Counted from the stretch's first letter, positions 24,511 to 35,568 are shown. The stretch is 64,000 nt of DNA from Chryseobacterium turcicum (GCF_021010565.1 NZ_JAJNAY010000001.1:2708001-2772000); one strand, 5' to 3'. The notes: a model not told the origin generated them from the sequence alone. A program made the numbers and translations.

Positions 24511-27408
24511 TTACTTTGTAGCAAGCAATTCTTTGTCTGAAGAAGACTTACCGTGTACATCTTCTTCTTTTCCTGATTTAAGGAAGTCGTAAGCAATTGC
24601 TGATGCAATAAAGATTGATGAGTATGCCCCAAAACCAATACCGATTAACAATGCAAACATAAACCCTCTCAAGTTGTCTCCACCAAAGATGAAGATGGCA
24701 AGAATTACAAGTAATGTAGTAAACGTCGTGTTAAACGTTCTACCTAAAGTACTAGAAATCGCATCATCAAACAATCCTGATAAAGTAAGCGCTTTTTTCT
24801 CTCTTAAGTATTCTCTAATTCTATCGAAGATAATTACCGTATCGTTAATTGAATATCCTAATACTGTAAGAATTGCCGCGATGAAATCCTGGTTAACCTC
24901 CATGTTGAAAGGCATTACAGAATGGAATAGTGAGAACGCACCCAAGATGATAATAGCATCATGTAACAATGCAGCAACTGCACCCAATGAAAACTGCCAT
25001 TTTCTAAATCTCACCAAAATATAGATGAAAATACCTGCCAATGCAGCAACTACTGCAAGAGTACCGTGTGTCTGAATATCATCAGCTACAGAAGGTCCTA
25101 CTTTTTCGGAAGAGATAATACCTGCGTGATCTGTATCTGCAGATTTAAATTCTTCTAAAGTCATGTTTGCAGGAAGATTTGGTTTTAAACCTTCAAATAA
25201 TTTTTGCTCAATCGTCTGGTCAGCCTTCAATGATTCGTCATTGATAAGGTAATCTGTAGAGATTTTCAGCTGATTTTCATTTCCAAAAGTTTTAGCTTCT
25301 ACAGAAGAGTTTTTACCATCCTGAGTTGTGAAAACTTTCACCAAATTATTTTCAATATCTTCTGCATTTACATTTTTATCAAATCTTACCACATAGTTTC
25401 TACCCCCTGTAAAATCGATACCAAATTTAAATCCATTAACGAAAATTGATCCTAAAGAAATTACCGTTAAAATTGCAGAAATGATGTATGAATATTTTCT
25501 TTTTCCAATAAAATCGATCCACGTATTTCTGAAAAGGTTTTTCGTTGGAGGAGTCCAAACTGAAAGTCCTTTTCCTTTATTTAATCTGTGGAAAATCATT
25601 ACTCTTGAAAGTAAGATTGAAGTAAACAATGTCATTACAGCACCGATCAATAGTGTTAATGCAAATCCTTTGATAGGACCTGTTCCGAAGAAGAACAACA
25701 CTACCGCCGTCAAAATCATCGTTAAGTGACCATCAATAATCGCATTCAATGCATGTTTGAAACCATCTTTGTAGGCTTCAAGAATATTTTTCCCGGCAAA
25801 CAATTCTTCTTTCGTTCTTTCGTAAATAATTACGTTGGTATCTACCGCCATTGCCATTGAAAGTACAATACCCGCAATACCAGGAAGCGTTAATGTAAAG
25901 TCTCCGGAATCCATAATTCCGAAAATATAGAATAAGTTGATGATCATTGCAATTACTGCATAAACTCCAGCTCCACCGTAGTAGAAAATGATGTATGCAA
26001 TAATAATTAAGAATGCAATAGAGAATGAAATAACTCCCGCATCAATAGATTCTTGTCCTAAAGATGGACCTACTTGTGTAGCCTGTACTACTTTTGCACC
26101 TGCAGGTAATTTACCAGCTCCTAAAACGTCTACCAATTCTTTAGCTTCTTCCTGAGAGAAGTTACCCGAGATTTGAGTTCTACCGTTAGGAATTGCACCC
26201 TGTACATTTGGCGCAGTATATACTCTGTTATCTAAAGTTACAGCAACTGGTTTTCCTACGTTTTTCTCAGTAAGCGTTTTCCAATCTTTAGCACCTTTAG
26301 AATCCATTTGCATATCTACCACTACTCTGCTCAATTCATCGTAACCGATGCTTGCAGTTTCTACAGCTCCATCTACCGGAGCTTTTTGGTTGATATTACC
26401 TCTTATAGCATATAAAACCAAGCTTTTCTCATCCGTAGATTCTGGCTTGTACCCCCACATAAATTGGGTATATTTAATATTTGCAGGACGTAAAGACTGT
26501 GCAATTTTACTGTTTAAAATCTTGTTAACTTTTGCAGTATCTGTTAGCTTCACACTTCCTACAGAGCTCATGCTTCCAGATTTACCACCCTGCATAAGAT
26601 TAAGGAAATTAGTGTTTTTAGCAACTCCCATAGAGTCACCTTTTGCAGCAACTACCGCTGTTAAAGTCTGAAAATAAGGTGCTACTTCAGCAAACTGCTG
26701 TATTTCCCAAAACTGAAGTTTTGCAGAAGTTTGAAGCATCTTTTTCACCTTATCGATATCTTTCATACCCGGCATTTCTACAGAGATTCTTGCCGTTCCC
26801 GGAACTCTCTGTACGTTTGGCTGGATAGCTCCTAGTTTATCAATTCTGGTTCTGATTACTTCAAAAGCTGTACCTACAGAAAGATCAATTCTTTTTTTAA
26901 CAATGCTTCTTACCTGATCATCTGTGGTGTTAAATTTAATCTCAGAAAGATTAGTATTTCCGAAGATTTCAGGATCTGCAAGTTTAAGGTTTGCGCCTTT
27001 TGCTTTGTTTACGGCATCAAACTCAACAAAGAAGTTGTCGATATAAGATTTTGTAGAGTTTTTTTGAGCTTCATCTGTTCTATTTAGAGCCTCAATAAGA
27101 ATAGGATTGGTAGAATAATTAGTTAAATCATTCACCAGATCTCTCTGATTGATTTCCAAAAGAACGTTGATCCCCCCTTTCAGGTCAAGACCTAGCTTCA
27201 TTTCTTTGTCTTTTGCCTTAGCATAAGAAAGTTCTGTAAACCCAAGATTTAAAGTTTCATCTTTTAATCTCTGAATTTCTTTCTCGTTTCCGTTCGCAGC
27301 TTCGATTTGCGATTCAATTCTGCCGGCGTACCAGGTTGGTAATAGCTCATTTAAGCAAATTAACCCTAGTACAATAGCAACAATTGTAATAAGTCCTTTT
27401 CCTTGCAT
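24511..27408 (-). CDS. secDF: Protein translocase SecDF fusion
   Basis: The 965-residue protein fuses SecD and SecF and uses the proton gradient to drive export by SecYEG. The SecD part has LGLDLKGGINVLLEI (about residues 73-87), a large periplasmic domain and six membrane helices. The SecF part starts near residue 640 with FGIDFTGGRNYVVRF and ends in helices with GYSINDTVIIFDRIRE. Fused SecDF is usual in this phylum. It is monocistronic, with a TATATTTG box at 27445-27438 and a strong terminator. Confidence 0.95.
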   Translation of the reverse strand: MQGKGLITIVAIVLGLICLNELLPTWYAGRIESQIEAANGNEKEIQRLKDETLNLGFTELSYAKAKDKEMKLGLDLKGGINVLLEINQRDLVNDLTNYSTNPILIEALNRTDEAQKNSTKSYIDNFFVEFDAVNKAKGANLKLADPEIFGNTNLSEIKFNTTDDQVRSIVKKRIDLSVGTAFEVIRTRIDKLGAIQPNVQRVPGTARISVEMPGMKDIDKVKKMLQTSAKLQFWEIQQFAEVAPYFQTLTAVVAAKGDSMGVAKNTNFLNLMQGGKSGSMSSVGSVKLTDTAKVNKILNSKIAQSLRPANIKYTQFMWGYKPESTDEKSLVLYAIRGNINQKAPVDGAVETASIGYDELSRVVVDMQMDSKGAKDWKTLTEKNVGKPVAVTLDNRVYTAPNVQGAIPNGRTQISGNFSQEEAKELVDVLGAGKLPAGAKVVQATQVGPSLGQESIDAGVISFSIAFLIIIAYIIFYYGGAGVYAVIAMIINLFYIFGIMDSGDFTLTLPGIAGIVLSMAMAVDTNVIIYERTKEELFAGKNILEAYKDGFKHALNAIIDGHLTMILTAVVLFFFGTGPIKGFALTLLIGAVMTLFTSILLSRVMIFHRLNKGKGLSVWTPPTKNLFRNTWIDFIGKRKYSYIISAILTVISLGSIFVNGFKFGIDFTGGRNYVVRFDKNVNAEDIENNLVKVFTTQDGKNSSVEAKTFGNENQLKISTDYLINDESLKADQTIEQKLFEGLKPNLPANMTLEEFKSADTDHAGIISSEKVGPSVADDIQTHGTLAVVAALAGIFIYILVRFRKWQFSLGAVAALLHDAIIILGAFSLFHSVMPFNMEVNQDFIAAILTVLGYSINDTVIIFDRIREYLREKKALTLSGLFDDAISSTLGRTFNTTFTTLLVILAIFIFGGDNLRGFMFALLIGIGFGAYSSIFIASAIAYDFLKSGKEEDVHGKSSSDKELLATK

Positions 27409-27616
27409 TTTGTTATAACTACGTTAAATTAAGTCGGCAAATATAATGATTTTATTGACATTTTATGAACTTTTAGCAACAGAAATGGTTTATTTTCAGA
27501 TATATCGGCAATCGTATTTTAAGAATATTTTATGACTTATTTTATTAAATATTAAAAATAAGTATTGGTACGAAATTTTCATTCAAACTATACAACACCT
27601 TAAATTTCAAAATATT

Positions 27617-28978
27617 ATGAAAAAACTATTACTTTCATTAACATTATTCTCTTCCTTAATCGTACAAGCTCAAAGTTTTGTTCTGGAAGAATTCGCAACA
27701 GGGCTTACCAATCCCGTAGAAATTACCAATGCAAATGACAGCCGTCTTTTCGTAGTGCAACAGAATGGAATTATTAAGATTATACAACCTAACGGAACAA
27801 TAAATGCTGTAGATTTTATTAATATTAGCAGTAAAATAAATTTCGGTGGAGAAAGAGGTCTTTTAGGCTTGGCTTTTCACCCTCAATATTTAACTAACGG
27901 ATATTTTTTTGTGTATTACAACAATACAGCCGGAAATATTATCGTAGCAAGATATTCTGTGAGTACAACCAATTCTAATATTGCTGATCCGGATTCAGAA
28001 AAGATTATTTTAAACATTCCCAAGCCTTTTGCAAACCATAACGGCGGAAGCATTCATTTTGCTCCGGACGGAAATTTGTGGGTGGTGACGGGAGATGGAG
28101 GAAGTTCAGGAGACCCTAACAATAATGCGCAAAACAAAAATTCATTATTAGGAAAAATGCTTAGAATTGATATTAATTCAACCGCGGCTTACAACATTCC
28201 TACAGAAAATCCTTTTGTAGGGATAGATGGTTCAGATGAGATTTGGTCTTATGGATTAAGAAATGCGTGGAAATATTCTTTTGACTTAACCACCGGAAAT
28301 GTAATGATTGCAGATGTAGGACAAGGCCTTTTTGAGGAAATCAACCGAATGCCGATAACGCAAGCTGGAATTAATTATGGATGGAGATGTTACGAAGGAA
28401 ATAATACGTATAACGCAACTGGCTGTGCAGCTTCATCAACCATGACTTTTCCGGTCGCTATTTATGATCATTCTGGAAGTAAATGTTCTATTACCGGAGG
28501 TTACGTTTATCGCGGAACCCAAAATCCTAGTTTGCAGGGAAAATACTTTTTTGCAGATTACTGTTCTCAACAAATCGGGATGATGGAAACCAATAATTCA
28601 ATTTCTTGGACGACTCCTTTTAGCGGAAATAATTTTTCCACTTTCGGACAAGATAATCTTAAAGAACTTTATGTGGCAGCTGTAAACAATGGTAAAATTT
28701 ACAAGATTACAACGGCAACTTTAGGAGTGCAAGATACTACATTCAGCCAAATTCGAGTGTATCCCAATCCTGCTTCTGAAAGAATTTTTGTTGATGGGTT
28801 AAAAGGAAATAATAATGTTGCAGAAATTTTCACTACCGAAGGCAGAAAAGTTTTAGATGAAACAAAATTCGATTTTGAAAACAGCATCAATATCTCAGGA
28901 ATTCCTGCAGGAGTTTACTATATTAATATTAAAGCGGGAGATTTTAAATCTTACAGCCAGAAAATTATGATTAAATAG
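27617..28978 (+). CDS. Type IX-secreted PQQ-dependent sugar dehydrogenase-like protein
   Basis: The 453-residue protein has a signal peptide (1-18), then a GSDH/Hhip-like six-bladed propeller (about 22-365). Family motifs are RLFVVQQNGIIKI, GGERGLLGLAFHP, HNGGSIHFAPDGNLWVVTGDGG and EIWSYGLRNAWKYSFD. From about residue 375 a type IX secretion sorting domain follows (VYPNPASERIFV to GVYYINIKAG). It should therefore be secreted or attached at the cell surface. Soluble relatives oxidise sugars with PQQ; whether this one binds PQQ is uncertain. Confidence 0.88.
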   Translation: MKKLLLSLTLFSSLIVQAQSFVLEEFATGLTNPVEITNANDSRLFVVQQNGIIKIIQPNGTINAVDFINISSKINFGGERGLLGLAFHPQYLTNGYFFVYYNNTAGNIIVARYSVSTTNSNIADPDSEKIILNIPKPFANHNGGSIHFAPDGNLWVVTGDGGSSGDPNNNAQNKNSLLGKMLRIDINSTAAYNIPTENPFVGIDGSDEIWSYGLRNAWKYSFDLTTGNVMIADVGQGLFEEINRMPITQAGINYGWRCYEGNNTYNATGCAASSTMTFPVAIYDHSGSKCSITGGYVYRGTQNPSLQGKYFFADYCSQQIGMMETNNSISWTTPFSGNNFSTFGQDNLKELYVAAVNNGKIYKITTATLGVQDTTFSQIRVYPNPASERIFVDGLKGNNNVAEIFTTEGRKVLDETKFDFENSINISGIPAGVYYINIKAGDFKSYSQKIMIK

Positions 28979-29012
28979 CTTTAGGCTTTAGGCTTTAGGC
29001 TTTAGGCTTTAG
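28978..29012 (+). repeat. Heptanucleotide tandem repeat (GCTTTAG)5
   Basis: Five perfect copies of GCTTTAG begin at the last base of the dehydrogenase stop codon. They lie just before a bidirectional terminator and could vary in number between strains. Confidence 0.9.
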
Positions 29013-29020
29013 GCAAAGAA

Positions 29021-29046
29021 AAGCGATTCATTTCTGAATCGCTTTT
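29021..29046. terminator. Bidirectional terminator between the dehydrogenase gene and hemN
   Basis: A 10-bp stem, AAGCGATTCA (29021-29030) with TGAATCGCTT (29035-29044), has A- and T-rich flanks on both sides. Confidence 0.8.
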
Positions 29047-29049
29047 ATT

Positions 29050-30408
29050 CTATATCGTCATTGAAAAAATTCTGGTTTCGGGCTTGTTTCTCAACATTCT
29101 GAGATCAAAAACCATGGCTACATTTCTGGTGAAAGCCCGTCCTTTTTCAGTAATTTTTATTTGATTATCGTTAATTTCAACCAATTCATCACGTTCCATT
29201 TCCTGAAGCATATCAAAAGCATTTTCAAGCTCCGGGATGGCTTCTTTATTTTCAAAAGTGGTTTCCAATTGGCACATTAAGTTTAGAATATGTCTTCTGA
29301 TTGATAAATCTTCTTCATTTAAAACATGGCCTTTCACTACAGGAATCTCCCCTTCTTCAACAATTTTTTGATACTCTTCAACCGTTTTTACATTTTGAGC
29401 AAAAGCATACCAAGAATCTGAAATCGAACTCATTCCCAAACCTATCATCAGCTGAGTTTTGCTCGAAGAGTATCCCATAAAATTACGGTGAATATCTCCC
29501 GAAATCATAGATTTGTACAACTCATCATCTTCCAAAGAAAAATGATCCATCCCTACTTCTCTATATCCTAATTCTTCTAATAATTTTTTACCATCTTCAT
29601 ACAATCTTCGCTTCTCTTCACCGCTTGGTAAATCATTTTCATCAAAACCTCTTTGCCCTACTCCTTTTATCCATGGTACATGAGCATAAGAATAATAAGC
29701 AAGACGATCTGGCTTCAACTCTAAAGTTTTATGAATGGTAAGCGCCATACTTTCCCAATTAGAATGTGGTAAACCATACACCAAATCATGAGAAATGCTT
29801 GTATAGCCAATTTCTCTAGCCCATTCAGTAACATTTTTTACGTTTTCGAAAGGCTGAATTCTGTTGATAGCTTTCTGAACTTTCAAATCATAATCCTGCA
29901 CTCCAAAACTAGCTCTTCGGAAACCTAAATCAAACAAAGTCTGAAGATGTTCTCTTGTGGTATTATTTGGGTGACCTTCAAAAGAAAATTCAGGATGTTC
30001 TGCAATTTCTACTGTATTAAAAATTCCCTGCAATAAAGTTTTTAGATTTTCCGGAGAGAAAAACGTGGGAGTTCCGCCTCCTAAATGCAGTTCTTTTAAT
30101 TTTGGCTTTTCATTAAATAATTTAAGATAAAGCATCCATTCTTTTAAAACACTTTCCAGGTAAGGAACTTCTACACTGTGTTGCTTTGTAATACGTTTAT
30201 GACAAGCACAAAAAGTACATAATGCTTCACAGAAAGGAAGGTGAATGTAAATTGAAATTCCTTCTCCCGAATTGCTTTCATTAAAAGATTTAATGACACT
30301 TGATTTCCATTTTTCCGGAGAAAAAGTAGATTCGTCCCAATAAGGAACAGTGGGATAAGACGTATAACGCGGGCCTGGAATATTATATTTATCGATTAAC
30401 GAATTCAT
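29050..30408 (-). CDS. hemN: Oxygen-independent coproporphyrinogen III oxidase
   Basis: The 452-residue radical-SAM enzyme has the 4Fe-4S motif C60-x3-C64-x2-C67, followed by C69, in HLPFCEALCTFCACHK. This HemN-type CxxxCxxCxC arrangement sets it apart from HemW. GGGTPTFF and the C-terminal HemN domain (ITEKGRAFTRNVAMVFD) are also present. It decarboxylates coproporphyrinogen III in haem synthesis without oxygen. Its length matches true HemN. It is convergent with the dehydrogenase gene. Confidence 0.95.
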   Translation of the reverse strand: MNSLIDKYNIPGPRYTSYPTVPYWDESTFSPEKWKSSVIKSFNESNSGEGISIYIHLPFCEALCTFCACHKRITKQHSVEVPYLESVLKEWMLYLKLFNEKPKLKELHLGGGTPTFFSPENLKTLLQGIFNTVEIAEHPEFSFEGHPNNTTREHLQTLFDLGFRRASFGVQDYDLKVQKAINRIQPFENVKNVTEWAREIGYTSISHDLVYGLPHSNWESMALTIHKTLELKPDRLAYYSYAHVPWIKGVGQRGFDENDLPSGEEKRRLYEDGKKLLEELGYREVGMDHFSLEDDELYKSMISGDIHRNFMGYSSSKTQLMIGLGMSSISDSWYAFAQNVKTVEEYQKIVEEGEIPVVKGHVLNEEDLSIRRHILNLMCQLETTFENKEAIPELENAFDMLQEMERDELVEINDNQIKITEKGRAFTRNVAMVFDLRMLRNKPETRIFSMTI

Positions 30409-30501
30409 TTGAAACTTTATATTTTTTCTAAACTGATGAAATTGATCAATTTCATTCTACAAAATTAACCATTCCTGCTGAATTAAAGTTCATGAATTAT
30501 A

Positions 30502-31413
30502 TTAGTCTTTCTTCTCGAAATTTATAATGAGTCTAAATACTTCATCTGCGAAACTCTTCCCCAAATCGATATAACCTGCACTGTCATAATGCCATGGGTC
30601 GTTTCCGTAATTGTATTTTTGGGTTGAGCGAACAATCGCAGCGTTTTTATCTTCACGTACAAATTTCTCCTGAGCATATTGTACCAACTCTCCCATTGGC
30701 CAGACTTTTCCTTTTTCATTTTTTCCTGAATCTGAAATTTTTCCAATCACAACAGGTAAATCATCGGTGCGCAAAGCAGCCCGCATTTGGTTCATTAAAT
30801 TTTTCAGATGAGCGTAATAATTATTTGCAATTTCTTCGTTGTAGCTTGCGTCTCCTTCGCCTTGCATCCACAAAATTCCCGAGATTACTAGTTCGTCTGC
30901 TTTTCCGTTTCCGTCAATATCTTTTTCGCTTAAAGCATTTTTTACCGTGTTCAGAAAATAATCATATTGATTAAGTCCATTTTTTCCGTGATAATCGGAA
31001 TCCCAACAGCCAAAGCTTCCCGTCGCAAGGCTGTCGATGGAGGTGCCTTCTCTTGCATATTTTATCAAAGCAATTTTATCGTTTGGAAAAAGTTCTTTCA
31101 TCCTTTTGGCAAAAGTCATTTCCAATCCAAATCGGTTTGAAAGAGCATTTATTTTTCCGTCAGTTTTAAAACCAGTTCCGTTTCCGGCTTTCAAAACATC
31201 CCATTTTCCTACTCCGCCATTTTTTTCGCCATCCGGAACAGAATTTCCCTGAAAAATATAAACATCTTTAAAAGTTTTTAAATCATTCGGAAGATCCTTA
31301 TTATATCCAAAACCATTCATATTCGACTGACCTGCCAAAACGAAAACCCGTATTTTCTGAGCATAAAAAAAGGTTGGAATTAATAATAGAAAAAATATTT
31401 TTAAATTTTTCAT
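30502..31413 (-). CDS. SASA-domain carbohydrate acetylesterase, secreted
   Basis: The 303-residue protein has a signal peptide (1-18) and the block I motif VFVLAGQSNMNG with nucleophile Ser30. The middle motif WMQGEGDAS and a catalytic-type D-x2-H motif DPWHYDSAG near the end complete the site. This is the sialate O-acetylesterase/CE6-like SGNH family, which removes acetyl groups from sialic acids or xylan. The substrate here is unknown. A TATCTTTG box (31434-31427) lies 14 nt before the ATG. It is probably periplasmic or outer-surface. Confidence 0.85.
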   Translation of the reverse strand: MKNLKIFFLLLIPTFFYAQKIRVFVLAGQSNMNGFGYNKDLPNDLKTFKDVYIFQGNSVPDGEKNGGVGKWDVLKAGNGTGFKTDGKINALSNRFGLEMTFAKRMKELFPNDKIALIKYAREGTSIDSLATGSFGCWDSDYHGKNGLNQYDYFLNTVKNALSEKDIDGNGKADELVISGILWMQGEGDASYNEEIANNYYAHLKNLMNQMRAALRTDDLPVVIGKISDSGKNEKGKVWPMGELVQYAQEKFVREDKNAAIVRSTQKYNYGNDPWHYDSAGYIDLGKSFADEVFRLIINFEKKD

Positions 31414-31490
31414 GTAAAAATTTTGTCAAAGATAATTTTAAGAAGATTCAAATTTGCTCAGATTGAAAAGATATACTTTATCTGAAAAAT

Positions 31491-32516
31491 TTAAAATTTT
31501 AATTTCATTAAAGAAATCTTATCTTTCCCTGCAAAAACCACCGTATTTCCATTTACCCATTTGCAAACATAAAAACCTTTTTCATCGGAAATTTTCTTCC
31601 AGGTTTTTCCGAAGTCTGAAGAATAGCTGATGTGTTGATCCCCCACAGAAATCATTTCTTTCCCTTTTGAATTGGGTTTTATTTTCACACAGGTTGTGTA
31701 CCCTGCATTTTTTCCTGATGCTTGAATTTTCCAAGTTTTTCCGCCATCATTTGTAGTGGCAATATTATTAACATTGGCTTCTTGTTTTGTGTAATCACCA
31801 CCAACAGCAATGCCGAATTTTTCGTTATAAAAATCTATTGAATAAATCCCCTGAGAAGATTCACCTTGAATAAAAGGCGTTTTAAAAATATCAAAATTTT
31901 GTGTATTCAAATTCAATCTAAAAATCCTTGAAAATGCACCGCCAGTTGCCAACCAAATAAAATTTTTAGTAGAAGAAATATTTGTATTGCTGGCTGCAAA
32001 AGCAGCTTCACCTTTATAAAGTAAAAAATCTGATGATGTTTCTAAATGAAAATTAAAACTTCCATTTTTTTCAGAAAATGTAGGCATTTTAAATTCTAAA
32101 TCATCTTCAGGGTCGCTGAATGTATAAAATTTATCTTTATTAAAATGTAATGTATCATAAAACGCATTTTTTGCAGAATCTATTTCTACAATCTCACTTT
32201 CTAAAGTTTTTTTATCAATTCTGAAAAATATAGCCGGACTTTCAATATTAATGGCATAAAAAGCGTCTTTATTTTGCGCTAATGTTCGAAACTGCAACTT
32301 ATTTTCAGACAGTTTAATTTGTTTTTGATTTTTAGGGTCTTTTAAATCAACAAAGCCAAATTTAGATTCTGTTCCTGAATACCAGACTTTATTATCGTAC
32401 AATTCGATTGCTCGGATGCTAATTTTATCATTTAAAATGGTTTCAAAGCTTTCGATTTTTTGAGAAAACATCCATAAACCGATGAGAGAAAATAATAAAC
32501 TGAAGATTTTTTTCAT
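31491..32516 (-). CDS. Secreted BNR/Ycf48-like beta-propeller protein
   Basis: The 341-residue product has an N-terminal signal peptide (about 1-18) and repeats of the Asp-box type, with TNDGGKTWKI (near residue 255) and SSDFGKTWKKI (near residue 305). These are typical of sialidase/sortilin/Ycf48 propellers. No sialidase catalytic residues are evident, so an enzymatic role is not claimed. A TATTTTTG box lies at 32529-32522. It follows the amino acid permease gene but is separated from it by a terminator. Confidence 0.75.
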   Translation of the reverse strand: MKKIFSLLFSLIGLWMFSQKIESFETILNDKISIRAIELYDNKVWYSGTESKFGFVDLKDPKNQKQIKLSENKLQFRTLAQNKDAFYAINIESPAIFFRIDKKTLESEIVEIDSAKNAFYDTLHFNKDKFYTFSDPEDDLEFKMPTFSEKNGSFNFHLETSSDFLLYKGEAAFAASNTNISSTKNFIWLATGGAFSRIFRLNLNTQNFDIFKTPFIQGESSQGIYSIDFYNEKFGIAVGGDYTKQEANVNNIATTNDGGKTWKIQASGKNAGYTTCVKIKPNSKGKEMISVGDQHISYSSDFGKTWKKISDEKGFYVCKWVNGNTVVFAGKDKISLMKLKF

Positions 32517-32530
32517 AATAACAAAAATAA

Positions 32531-32560
32531 AAAAATCCGCAGAAAATTAATCTGCGGATT
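32531..32560 (-). terminator. Terminator of the amino acid permease gene
   Basis: A 10-bp stem (32534-32543 with 32551-32560) is followed on the minus strand by a T run. Confidence 0.8.
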
Positions 32561-32580
32561 CTAAAGTATCTATTTAAAAT

Positions 32581-34089
32581 TTATTTTTCCATAAATTCAT
32601 CGTAACCTCCTTTGTTAAGAACACTATTACGTCTACCGTACAAGAAGTAAATTAGAAGCCCTAAAGCTAACCAACCAATTGCCATATAAATTGCACTAGC
32701 CTCTAAGTTGATAATCAAATAAATATTGATTAAAATACCTGATGATGCTACAACAGGAAGCATAGGTGTTTTGAAGCCTCTTTTTAATTCTGGCTTTCTT
32801 ATTCTTAGCAACCAAACTGCAAAACAAACCATTGTAAATGCGAATAAAGTTCCGAAACTACACATATGTACCAAAGTACTGATTGGCGTAAGTGCTGCTA
32901 CAGTCGCTACAATTATACCTAACAAAATAGTATTTTTATAAGGTGTTTTTCTTACCGGATGAATCTCTTTAAACATCCCAGGAAGAAGACCGTCTTTTGC
33001 CATTCCTAAGAAAATTCTAGACTGCCCCAACATCATTACCAACAATACCGAAATAAGCCCGATAGTTGCTGCAACAGTAATTAAGATTACTGCCCAATCC
33101 ATTCCGGTAGCTTTTTCAAAAGCAACAGCAACAGGTGCAGTTAAGGCATCAGGAACTGTTCCGAAATCCTTATAGTTCATCATTCCTGTAAGCACCAAAG
33201 ACATTAAAATATATAATACCGTACACACCAACAATGAAGTGATAATCGCAAAAGGAATATCTTTTCTAGGATTTTTAGCTTCTGCAGCCTGAGTAGAAAC
33301 CGCATCAAAACCAATGTATGCAAAGAAAACCGCTGCTGCACCGGCAATAATACCGTTAAAACCATAAGCGGCTCCCATTTTTCCGTCTGACTGAAGAATC
33401 ATTTTTTCGTCTGGAATAAATGGTGTAAGATTATCCATATTGATAAATAAAGCACCTACAACGATTACAAAAACAACAACAGAAGTTTTTAAAATTACAA
33501 TCATGTTATTTGCTCCTGCAGCCTCTTTAGTTCCTTTTACCAAAATTGAAGTAACAATTAAAACAATGATAAATGCTGGTAAATTGAATGCAAAGCTTGG
33601 CTCTGTTAAACCATGACTCACCGCATATTGTTTTGCTGTAGAAAAGTCATTCGTTAAATAATAAGGCAGCTCTATATTAATAATTTTCAAAAATTTATTA
33701 AAATATCCGGACCACGAAACGGCGACCGTCATAGACCCCATCGCATATTCTAAAACCAATCCCCAACCGATAAGCCAGGCAAAAACTTCACCTACCGTTC
33801 CGTAAGCATAGGCATATGCAGAACCTTCAACAGGTAATAAAGCAGCAAATTCTGCATAACAGAGTGCTGCAAAGATACAGGCGATCCCTGCAACGACGAA
33901 TGATAAAGCTAAAGCAGGACCCGCATGATAGTAAGCGCCGGTACCTGTAAGTACAAAAATTCCACCTCCGATAATTGCTCCGATACCAATAGCAGTAAGG
34001 CTCCACTTCCCTAGAACTCTCTTGAGCTCACTCTTTTTCATATCAGCCTCATAGGCTCCTAATGGTTTTGTTTTCCAAATATTTGACAT
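32581..34089 (-). CDS. APC-superfamily amino acid permease (cationic amino acid transporter type)
   Basis: The 502-residue, 12- to 14-helix permease has the APC signature LTAIGIGAIIGGGIFVLTG (residues about 31-49). The CAT-family segments PVEGSAYAYAYGTVGEVFAWLIGW and FFAYIGFDAVSTQAAEAKNP also appear. It imports or exchanges amino acids at the inner membrane; the substrate cannot be assigned. Its length fits bacterial CAT members such as YfnA. It forms a single-gene unit with its own terminator. Confidence 0.9.
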   Translation of the reverse strand: MSNIWKTKPLGAYEADMKKSELKRVLGKWSLTAIGIGAIIGGGIFVLTGTGAYYHAGPALALSFVVAGIACIFAALCYAEFAALLPVEGSAYAYAYGTVGEVFAWLIGWGLVLEYAMGSMTVAVSWSGYFNKFLKIINIELPYYLTNDFSTAKQYAVSHGLTEPSFAFNLPAFIIVLIVTSILVKGTKEAAGANNMIVILKTSVVVFVIVVGALFINMDNLTPFIPDEKMILQSDGKMGAAYGFNGIIAGAAAVFFAYIGFDAVSTQAAEAKNPRKDIPFAIITSLLVCTVLYILMSLVLTGMMNYKDFGTVPDALTAPVAVAFEKATGMDWAVILITVAATIGLISVLLVMMLGQSRIFLGMAKDGLLPGMFKEIHPVRKTPYKNTILLGIIVATVAALTPISTLVHMCSFGTLFAFTMVCFAVWLLRIRKPELKRGFKTPMLPVVASSGILINIYLIINLEASAIYMAIGWLALGLLIYFLYGRRNSVLNKGGYDEFMEK

Positions 34090-34244
34090 ATTGTTTTCCT
34101 TGTTTTAAAGATTTACGAAAATATAAAAAATTTAGAGACCTTAATATTTATTGATAAACTTTTGTCAATTTATTTTAATTTTAAATTATACAAAACTGAT
34201 TTACACCTATTTTAATGCATTTTTAAGATGCTACAATTTTTACT

Positions 34245-34252
34245 TATTTTTG
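34245..34252 (+). promoter_or_regulatory. -7 box of the pnuC transcript
   Basis: TATTTTTG matches TAnnTTTG exactly and ends 5 nt before the ATG at 34258. Transcription would start at or very near the start codon, which argues against an earlier ATG at 34228. Confidence 0.45.
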
Positions 34253-34257
34253 AAGCC

Positions 34258-34931
34258 ATGAATATGTACGACCTCTTCATAAAACCTTACGAATCTGCCA
34301 CAGTATTACACATCTTTCTTGAAGCTATCGCCACTGTTTTAGGCATTATGAGCGTGTTTTTTTCAATAAAGAAAAACATTTGGGTATATCCCACAGGAAT
34401 CGTTTCCACCATAATATATGTGTATCTTCTTTTTATCGCCGGCTTGCTTGGAGACTGCATGATTAATGTCTATTACTCCGTAATGAGCGTGTATGGATGG
34501 ATTTTGTGGAATAAAAATTCTGAAGACCAAATTCACGTAGATGTTTCTTGGGCAAAAAAGAAAGAATGGATGATGGCGGCAATACTTTTCATCTTAAGCA
34601 TCTTTCTCGTGATGATTATTTATTACTACAAACCTTATATTGACAATCATTTTTCTATGGAAAATATAGAGTTTGGTTTTTATCATCTCGATTGGGCAAA
34701 TTGGCTGGATGTTTTTACGACCTCTGTATTTTTGATTGGCATGTGGCTCATGGCAAAAAGACGCATTGAGAGTTGGTTTTTCTGGATTTTGGGCGACCTC
34801 ATTTCTATCCCGATGTATATTTATAAAGGATATGGTATCACTTCGGTTCAATATTTGGTATTTACTGTAATGGCTATCATTGGATATGTCAATTGGAAAA
34901 AAAGTTTTAAAGAAAAATACAGAGTACAATT

Positions 34932-34935
<4 letters not shown>
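34258..34935 (+). CDS. pnuC: Nicotinamide riboside transporter PnuC
   Basis: The protein has 225 residues from the ATG at 34258, with seven predicted helices. The PnuC signature KKNIWVYPTGIVSTIIYVYLLF (around residues 40-60) is present, with GDCMINVYYSVMSVYGWILW and the second-half WxFWILGDLISIPMYIYKG. It facilitates uptake of nicotinamide riboside for NAD synthesis. An upstream ATG at 34228 would add ten residues but overlaps the promoter box. The stop overlaps the next start (ATGA), so the lipoprotein that follows is coupled to it. Confidence 0.92.
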
Positions 34936-35552
<617 letters not shown>

Positions 35553-35568
35553 TTATTCTAAATATTGA

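Noticed and set aside
30594..30974. Plus-strand 126-codon frame opposite the SASA esterase
   Set aside because: It is an antisense shadow; the minus-strand protein has a signal peptide and complete catalytic motifs.
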